Assembly: GCA_031550455.1 (NCBI GenBank)
Contig: JAVBOQ010000061.1
Coordinates: forward strand, 1 to 9,236
Source: Avichristensenella sp031550455
GTDB taxonomy: Bacteria; Bacillota; Clostridia; Christensenellales; Aristaeellaceae
DNA: 9,236 bases
Direction: 5' to 3'
Below are positions 5,421 through 9,236 of this stretch, piece by piece (positions within the stretch are counted from its first letter, which is position 1; each line of letters opens with the position of its first letter). The notes under the pieces were generated by a model. It was not told the DNA's origin. It was given only the letters and a program-made list of their open reading frames with translations, and made no database searches. The position numbers and the translations under genes were made by a program.

Positions 5421-6941
5421 TTATTCCGCGAGGTACGCGTTCATCAGGTCATACGGCACCGAGGCGCTGGGCGTGAAGCCCATGACCTTGGTGGACGTCA
5501 TGAAATACTCCTTGGGGCTGGCGATGATGACGTTCGGGCACTCGTCGAGGATGATGTTGATCGCCTCTTTGTAGTACTCTTCGCGCTTGGCGACGTCCGT
5601 GGTGCCGGCGCCCAGGTCGCACAGCTCATCCACACGGGCGTTGGAATACTCGGCGATGTTGGCGCTGTTGCCGGTCTTGAAGAAGAACGCGACACCGCGG
5701 CTCGGGTCGGAACCCGCGCCGTTCTGGCAGGCCATCATCTCAAACTCGTGCGCGCTCCATTTTTCGACATACTGCGCGTTTTCGAGGTTCTGGATTTCGA
5801 CTTCGATACCGATTTCGGCGAGCTGCTGCTGCACCACCGCGCCCATGTCGCGCAGGCTGTCCAGCAGGCCGACGGTGAGAACCACCTTGAAGCCGTCCGC
5901 GTATCCGGCTTCCGCCATCAGCGCCTTGGCCTGTTCGATGTTCTGCTGGTACATCGGATGCGCGGTGACGTCCACGGCCCAGTGGCCCAGCGACGCGGGC
6001 ACAAAGCCGGAGATTTCGGCTTCGCCGTTGTACGCCATGTCGATGACTTCCGCGCGGTTGATCGCAAGCGACACGGCCTGACGGACGCGCGCGTCGCCGA
6101 ACGGCGCGAACTTCGAGACGTTCAGGCACAGGCCCGCGTAGTTGCGCGACTGGTAGTTCAGGACGTTGATGTTCTTGTCGTCCTTGACAAGGCCGAGCAT
6201 CGACGTGTCGGCGTTGATGATGTCCACCGCGCCGGTGCGAAGGGCGGCCAGGCGGGCGGAGCTGTCGGTCATGGTGTAATACTCGATGACGTCGAACTTC
6301 GGCGCGTCTTCGATGAAGTATGCGTCGTTCTTCAGCAGCGTGACGGTGTTGTCCGGCACCCACTCGCCCAGCGTGTAGGGGCCTGTGCCGCCGTCGGCGC
6401 GGAGCAGGTCGCCCGCTTCCTCGACGACTTCCTTGCAGACGATCGCGCAGTAGTTGCTCGACAGGCTGGCCAGGAACGGTGCGGTGATGCTCTTCATCGT
6501 GATCTTCACGGTGAAATCGTCGACGACCTCGACGGTGTCGATGTTGCCGGCGTAGCTCGCGCCGCTGCCCAGCATGCCGGTATCAGGCGTGAGGATGCGC
6601 GCGAAGCTGTACTTGACGTCTTCGGCGGTCATCTGGCGGCCGTTGTGGAACTTGACGTCTTCGCGCAGGTGGAAGATATAGGTGATGTCATCCGGCTGCT
6701 CCCAACTGGTCGCCAGTTCCGGCACGACGTTCAGATTATCGTCCACGTCCACCAGCGTGTTGTACAGTTGCGAGATCACGCGCAGCGACGCCACCGCCGA
6801 AATGGTGTGCGGGTCAAAGCCGATCGGTTCGGCGTCGGTGCCGAAGCGAAGCAGGGTATTGGTCGTCCCGGCCGAAACCGTCGCGGGCACAAGGCTTGCC
6901 AGCATCAGCATGGACAGGAACAGGGCAACAAACTTCTTCAT
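5421..6941 (-). CDS. Family-5 extracellular solute-binding protein of a peptide-type ABC importer
   Basis: A 506-residue exported binding protein (SBP_bac_5, OppA/DppA-like) that captures the ligand for the downstream permeases. The N-terminus MKKFVALFLSMLMLASLVPA is a signal peptide with a likely signal peptidase I site at VSA-G (after residue 24). The mature start TLLRFGTDAEPIGFDPH is typical, and the family signature runs from VPELATSW (73-80) through LREDVKFHNGRQMTAEDVKYS (92-112). There is no lipobox cysteine, although binding proteins of Gram-positive bacteria are usually lipoproteins. The ATG at 6941 is chosen because AAAAGGAG (6950-6957) lies 8 bases upstream; an in-frame GTG at 6947 would be only 2 bases from it. 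It is followed by the permease/ATPase operon, so it is very probably its binding protein. Ligand specificity is unknown; muropeptide is suggested only by anmK. Confidence 0.94.
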   Translation of the reverse strand: MKKFVALFLSMLMLASLVPATVSAGTTNTLLRFGTDAEPIGFDPHTISAVASLRVISQLYNTLVDVDDNLNVVPELATSWEQPDDITYIFHLREDVKFHNGRQMTAEDVKYSFARILTPDTGMLGSGASYAGNIDTVEVVDDFTVKITMKSITAPFLASLSSNYCAIVCKEVVEEAGDLLRADGGTGPYTLGEWVPDNTVTLLKNDAYFIEDAPKFDVIEYYTMTDSSARLAALRTGAVDIINADTSMLGLVKDDKNINVLNYQSRNYAGLCLNVSKFAPFGDARVRQAVSLAINRAEVIDMAYNGEAEISGFVPASLGHWAVDVTAHPMYQQNIEQAKALMAEAGYADGFKVVLTVGLLDSLRDMGAVVQQQLAEIGIEVEIQNLENAQYVEKWSAHEFEMMACQNGAGSDPSRGVAFFFKTGNSANIAEYSNARVDELCDLGAGTTDVAKREEYYKEAINIILDECPNVIIASPKEYFMTSTKVMGFTPSASVPYDLMNAYLAE

Positions 6942-6978
6942 AGACACAGCTCCTTTTCGAAATTATTCAAAGGGTTTT

Positions 6979-7048
6979 CGCGGCAGGTACAGGATCTAAA
7001 ACCCACGCCGAAGGGCAGCGCCCTTTGGCGTTCCTGGTTCCTGCCGCG
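6979..7048. repeat. Nested inverted repeat between the serine hydrolase and binding-protein genes
   Basis: The 120-base gap between these genes contains an outer inverted repeat, CGCGGCAGG at 6979-6987 with CCTGCCGCG at 7040-7048, enclosing a hairpin at 7005-7031 (ACGCC with GGCGT, then AAGGGC with GCCCTT, loop AGC). The inner stem resembles the stems of the two palindromic elements elsewhere in the window but lacks their terminal repeats. In minus-strand RNA it ends about 38 bases before the binding-protein start. It may act as a terminator or attenuator, or as a processing site between the two genes. Confidence 0.65.
7005..7031 (-). terminator. Hairpin between hydrolase and binding-protein genes, possible terminator
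   Basis: On the minus strand, a stem of 5 plus 6 bp split by one mismatch is followed by GGGTTTTAG, a short T-run 3 bases past the stem. It begins 30 bases after the hydrolase stop codon. This is the closest thing to an intrinsic terminator in the window, but the T-run is short and interrupted. The single odd pair is G-U in plus-strand RNA but A-C in minus-strand RNA. Confidence 0.4.
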
Positions 7049-7061
7049 ATACCCCCTTAAA

Positions 7062-8111
7062 TCAAACAAAGGCGTCCGCCAGCAGGCGGTGCAGCGCCCG
7101 CCTGAAATCGTTCGTCGCGTTCGGGTTCTTTTCCGTGTAATACAGCCGATTGGTGAAGGCGACCGCGCCGACGCCAAGCTTCCTGCTGATGTAAATGCTG
7201 GTGCCGGTAAAACCCGTGTGGCCGCAGCCCTCCGGGTACATGTCGCTCACCTGGAAGCCGAGGCCCCGCCCGGGCGCGCATTCCTCCTGCGCCCGGATGA
7301 AAAGCTGGTCATCCGTGGTCATGTAGAACTGGCAGAGTTTCCTGTAGGCCGCGACGTCCGCGAACACGCCCGCGCTGCCCGCCGCGCCGCCGAAATAATA
7401 GAACGCGTTGCCGTCGTTGGCTTCGCCGCGCACGGCGGTATGCGGCCGGAAGCCGCCAAAGGCGATGCCGCGTTCACGGCACATTTCCTCTTCAATCGGG
7501 TTGCCATAGCAGGAAGGCGCGATGTCCCACGCAAGGTCGGGCCGGTAGGTCATGCGGCCCAGCCCCAACGGCGCCACAAGGTTTTTTTCAAGGCATGCAT
7601 CCAGTGGCAAGCTATGCACGGCCTCCAGCAGCTTGCCCAGAATCATGAAATTCAGGTCGCTGTATACCATGCCGGAAACGCGCGGCGTCCGCGCCAGCGC
7701 GATGGAAAGCACGGCCGGGAAATCGCCCTGTTCCGCATAGAACGGATACCAGTCGGCGATGCCGCTGGTATGCGTCAGCAGCGTGAACACTGTCACGTCC
7801 CGCAGGCGCTCGCGCGTCAAAGCGTCCGCGGCAAGAACAGGCAAAAGCGCGAGGATGCGGTCCTCCAGAGAAAACAAACCGACGGACACAGCGTGCAGCA
7901 CCTGCGTGGCGGTGGCGATTTTGCTCAGTGACGCGACGTCGTACACGGTCGCCTCCGTCGCGGGGCCGTATGTCGCCGCGAAAAACGTCTCCCGCGCGCC
8001 AAAGACGCTGACGGAGGCGGACGGAAAATACCCTCGGTCGCCATAGTCGTCAAGCAGCCGTTGGACGGATTCGAGAAGTTGGGCGGGAACGCCAGTGTGT
8101 GTTGTATGCAT
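7062..8111 (-). CDS. Serine hydrolase of the beta-lactamase / penicillin-binding-protein fold
   Basis: A 349-residue enzyme of the class C beta-lactamase-related family (Beta-lactamase, PF00144 type), which includes esterases, D-aminopeptidases and peptidoglycan amidases. The catalytic motif SLSK (61-64) supplies the Ser nucleophile and Lys, YSD (150-152) is the second motif, and HTG (298-300, in GHTGFTGTS) the third. LLTHTSGIADW (111-121) is a conserved family segment. No signal peptide is visible from either the ATG at 8111 or the in-frame TTG at 8117, so it should act in the cytoplasm, unlike true beta-lactamases. There is no Shine-Dalgarno before the ATG. It lies upstream of the binding protein in the same direction; relatives of this family occur in murein-recycling clusters such as ybbE/amiE of Bacillus subtilis. 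A role in trimming imported cell-wall fragments is inferred. It could equally be an esterase. Confidence 0.88.
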   Translation of the reverse strand: MHTTHTGVPAQLLESVQRLLDDYGDRGYFPSASVSVFGARETFFAATYGPATEATVYDVASLSKIATATQVLHAVSVGLFSLEDRILALLPVLAADALTRERLRDVTVFTLLTHTSGIADWYPFYAEQGDFPAVLSIALARTPRVSGMVYSDLNFMILGKLLEAVHSLPLDACLEKNLVAPLGLGRMTYRPDLAWDIAPSCYGNPIEEEMCRERGIAFGGFRPHTAVRGEANDGNAFYYFGGAAGSAGVFADVAAYRKLCQFYMTTDDQLFIRAQEECAPGRGLGFQVSDMYPEGCGHTGFTGTSIYISRKLGVGAVAFTNRLYYTEKNPNATNDFRRALHRLLADAFV

Positions 8112-8117
8112 AAACAA

Positions 8118-8146
8118 AGCGTATCATATGGGCGGCGCATTTGCAA
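8118..8146 (-). promoter_or_regulatory. Candidate promoter of the serine hydrolase gene, giving a very short or absent leader
   Basis: On the minus strand TTGCAA (8146-8141) and TACGCT (8123-8118) are 17 bases apart; a start about 7 bases on would be the A of the ATG at 8111. An alternative and better -10, TATGAT (8128-8123), has no good -35 at standard spacing and would give a leader of about 5-6 bases. Either way no Shine-Dalgarno fits. This is a weak call, based on hexamer matches only. Confidence 0.35.
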
Positions 8147-8163
8147 GGGAAATTCAAGGGGAG

Positions 8164-8185
8164 ACTGTCGGCAAACTGTCGGCAA
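8164..8185. repeat. Tandem 11-bp direct repeat in the divergent intergenic region
   Basis: ACTGTCGGCAA occurs twice head to tail (8164-8174 and 8175-8185), a period of about one helical turn. It lies 15 bases upstream of the -35 box of the plus-strand promoter and about 50 bases before the hydrolase start, so it could be a regulator binding site acting on either gene. No regulator gene is in the window. Confidence 0.6.
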
Positions 8186-8200
8186 ACGCCCTCGACCCGT

Positions 8201-8229
8201 TTGACATCCGCGCCCGTGCGCGCTATGAT
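8201..8229 (+). promoter_or_regulatory. Strong sigma-70/sigma-A type promoter for the HAD hydrolase gene
   Basis: A perfect TTGACA -35 (8201-8206) is followed after 17 bases by TATGAT (8224-8229), a five-of-six -10 box. Transcription should start near 8236, leaving a leader of about 26 bases before the ATG at 8262. The spacer holds an inverted repeat, CGCGC and GCGCG around CCGT (8209-8222), which could be an operator or chance in GC-rich DNA. It is the best promoter in the window. Confidence 0.8.
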
Positions 8230-8261
8230 AAAAAATAACACTTTTTGAATGAGGCATCTAT

Positions 8262-8966
8262 ATGATCAAGGCGATTCTGTTCGATTGCGGCGGCGTGATG
8301 GTTCGCCCGACCACGGGCGACTGGCTGCTGGCCCCGGCGCACGCGGGGATTTTGGGCGATGATTTTATCGCAAATCATCTGGAATCGTTCCGCAGGGCGC
8401 GCGGAAAGTACGCGGACATGATTCCGGACGCGAACCGCATCGATACCGACGCGGAGGAATGCGCGATGTTTGAAGCGTTCTACGCGCCGTGCTTCGCCGA
8501 CATGGGCATGCCGCTTTCGCCGGAAAACCTCACGCGCCTGGCCCGGGCGCAGGTGTATGACGACGACCGATATGTCTTCTTTGACGATGTGCTGCCGTAC
8601 TTCGCCGCGTGGCGCGAACGCTACAAGCTGGGCATCGTGTCCGACGCGCCGCCTTCGACACGCCGGATCCTTCGCACGGCGGGCGTGATGGCGCTGATGG
8701 ACGGCGCGACGTTTTCCTGCGACCTCGGCGTGCTGAAGCCCGACCCGCGCATGCACCAAAGCGCGCTGGATCAGTTGGGCGTGCGGGCCGCCGACGCGGT
8801 GTTTGTCGATGATTTCCCGTCCAAAATGCGCGGCGCGGTCGAGATGGGCATCCGGTGCGTCCAGATGCGGCGGCCGATGCCGACGCTGTTCAAGCTGCCG
8901 GCCGTATGGGACGGCCCCGTGGCGCATGATTTCGCGGAGCTCGACGCGATGCTGGCGGCGATGTAA
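8262..8966 (+). CDS. HAD-superfamily hydrolase (subfamily IA)
   Basis: A 234-residue cytoplasmic protein of the haloacid dehalogenase-like superfamily, usually phosphatases of small phosphorylated metabolites. Motif I is ILFDCGGVM with nucleophile D8. The usual acid/base Asp two residues later is Gly (G10), as in some FDxGGV-type members. A helical cap of the subfamily I type spans about residues 16-100. Motif II is GIVSDAP with S127, motif III is LKPDP with K159, and motif IV is VFVDDFPSK with D183 and D184. The ATG at 8262 has GAGG (8251-8254) 7 bases upstream and a strong promoter. It is transcribed away from the salvage-like cluster, so a functional link is not shown. A phosphatase for a sugar phosphate is plausible, but the substrate is not recognisable from sequence. 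Confidence 0.9.
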   Translation: MIKAILFDCGGVMVRPTTGDWLLAPAHAGILGDDFIANHLESFRRARGKYADMIPDANRIDTDAEECAMFEAFYAPCFADMGMPLSPENLTRLARAQVYDDDRYVFFDDVLPYFAAWRERYKLGIVSDAPPSTRRILRTAGVMALMDGATFSCDLGVLKPDPRMHQSALDQLGVRAADAVFVDDFPSKMRGAVEMGIRCVQMRRPMPTLFKLPAVWDGPVAHDFAELDAMLAAM

Positions 8967-8977
8967 CGCGGCGCGTC

Positions 8978-8992
8978 TCCGCCGCAAGCGGA
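8978..8992. terminator. Weak hairpin between convergent genes
   Basis: TCCGC (8978-8982) and GCGGA (8988-8992) form a 5-bp stem around CGCAA, in the 41-base gap between the converging HAD and acetyltransferase stop codons. There is no T-run on either side. The position suits a shared terminator, but the structure is weak. Confidence 0.2.
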
Positions 8993-9007
8993 TATCCTGA
9001 CGCGCAA

Positions 9008-9236
9008 TCAGAATATCAACTCCATGATTTCATTCGGATTGTCGAACCCAGCGCGCCGGTAAAAAGGCACGCTGCGCGCGCTTGGCCACAAGACGATCAA
9101 CTCCAGCGCCTCCGCCCGGCACGCGGATTTGGCATTTTCAAGCAGCGCCGCGCCGATCCCGCGATTGCGCAGGCCCGGCGCGACATACATGTTGGTCAGA
9201 TACCCCATCCGACCGTCCGGCAACGTCGGCGACGGG
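9008..9236 (-). CDS. GNAT-family N-acetyltransferase, C-terminal part (cut by window end)
   Basis: The reading frame is open to the end of the window, so the N-terminus is missing; 75 codons are visible. The part seen has GYLTNMYVAP, a GNAT beta strand 4, then the acetyl-CoA pyrophosphate-binding motif A RNRGIGAALL, a LIVLWPSA strand, and the conserved FYRRAGF followed by EIMEL near the C-terminus. Members transfer an acetyl group from acetyl-CoA to an amine. The acceptor is not predictable here. It converges on the HAD gene with a 41-base gap. Confidence 0.85.
   Translation of the reverse strand, partial: PSPTLPDGRMGYLTNMYVAPGLRNRGIGAALLENAKSACRAEALELIVLWPSARSVPFYRRAGFDNPNEIMELIF

Noticed and set aside
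6962..6967. Promoter for the binding-protein gene (AATAAT on the minus strand)
   Set aside because: The hexamer resembles a -10 box, but no acceptable -35 lies 16-18 bases upstream, and the Shine-Dalgarno follows almost at once.
2392..7931. Very long plus-strand open frames (2392-4296, 634 codons; 5325-7931, 868 codons)
   Set aside because: They run antisense to well-identified genes, are dominated by Arg, His, Ala, Gln and Asp, and have no motifs. The second also runs through the palindromic element. They are typical antisense frames of GC-rich DNA.
8223..8987. Minus-strand open frame 8223-8987 opposite the HAD gene
   Set aside because: The HAD frame has all family motifs, a promoter and a ribosome binding site. 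The opposite frame has Arg/His-rich antisense composition.

Overview
This window is a GC-rich bacterial segment. Every minus-strand gene except the serine hydrolase has a strong AGGAGG-type Shine-Dalgarno where its start is visible, and coding is dense on both strands. The gene content and GC-rich hairpin repeats between genes suggest Bacillota, probably a high-GC clostridial lineage. That placement is an inference from style and not a marker-gene assignment.

Layout. Seven genes run on the minus strand. In transcription order they are a cytoplasmic serine hydrolase of the beta-lactamase/esterase fold (8111 to 7062), a family-5 peptide-type solute-binding protein (6941 to 5421), two Opp/Dpp permeases (5182 to 4238 and 4224 to 3355), two Opp/Dpp ATPases (3342 to 2350 and 2353 to 1379), and anhydro-N-acetylmuramic acid kinase AnmK (1352 to 222). 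From the first permease to AnmK the spacing is tight (13 nt, 12 nt, a 4-nt ATGA overlap, 26 nt), so these five are almost certainly one operon. The hydrolase and binding protein lie upstream in the same direction, separated by gaps of 120 and 238 bp that hold large inverted-repeat structures. On the other side of a 150-bp divergent intergenic region, a HAD-family hydrolase (8262 to 8966, plus) has a near-consensus promoter. A GNAT acetyltransferase, cut by the window end, converges on it.

How the genes may work together. A peptide ABC importer next to a kinase for 1,6-anhydro-MurNAc and a serine hydrolase with SxxK, YSD and HTG motifs looks like a cell-wall (muropeptide) salvage locus: capture and import of peptidoglycan fragments, trimming, then phosphorylation and conversion of anhMurNAc to MurNAc-6-phosphate. 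The family assignments are secure. The shared pathway and the muropeptide substrate are inferred from the neighbourhood.

The most unusual part is non-coding. Two intergenic stretches, each directly after a minus-strand stop codon (1-221 and 5183-5420), hold copies of the same modular palindromic element. Its near-identical 10-3-10 hairpins keep their pairing while the stem sequence changes. The complete copy has perfect 10-bp terminal inverted repeats. A third stretch (6942-7061) has a related hairpin nested inside a second inverted repeat.
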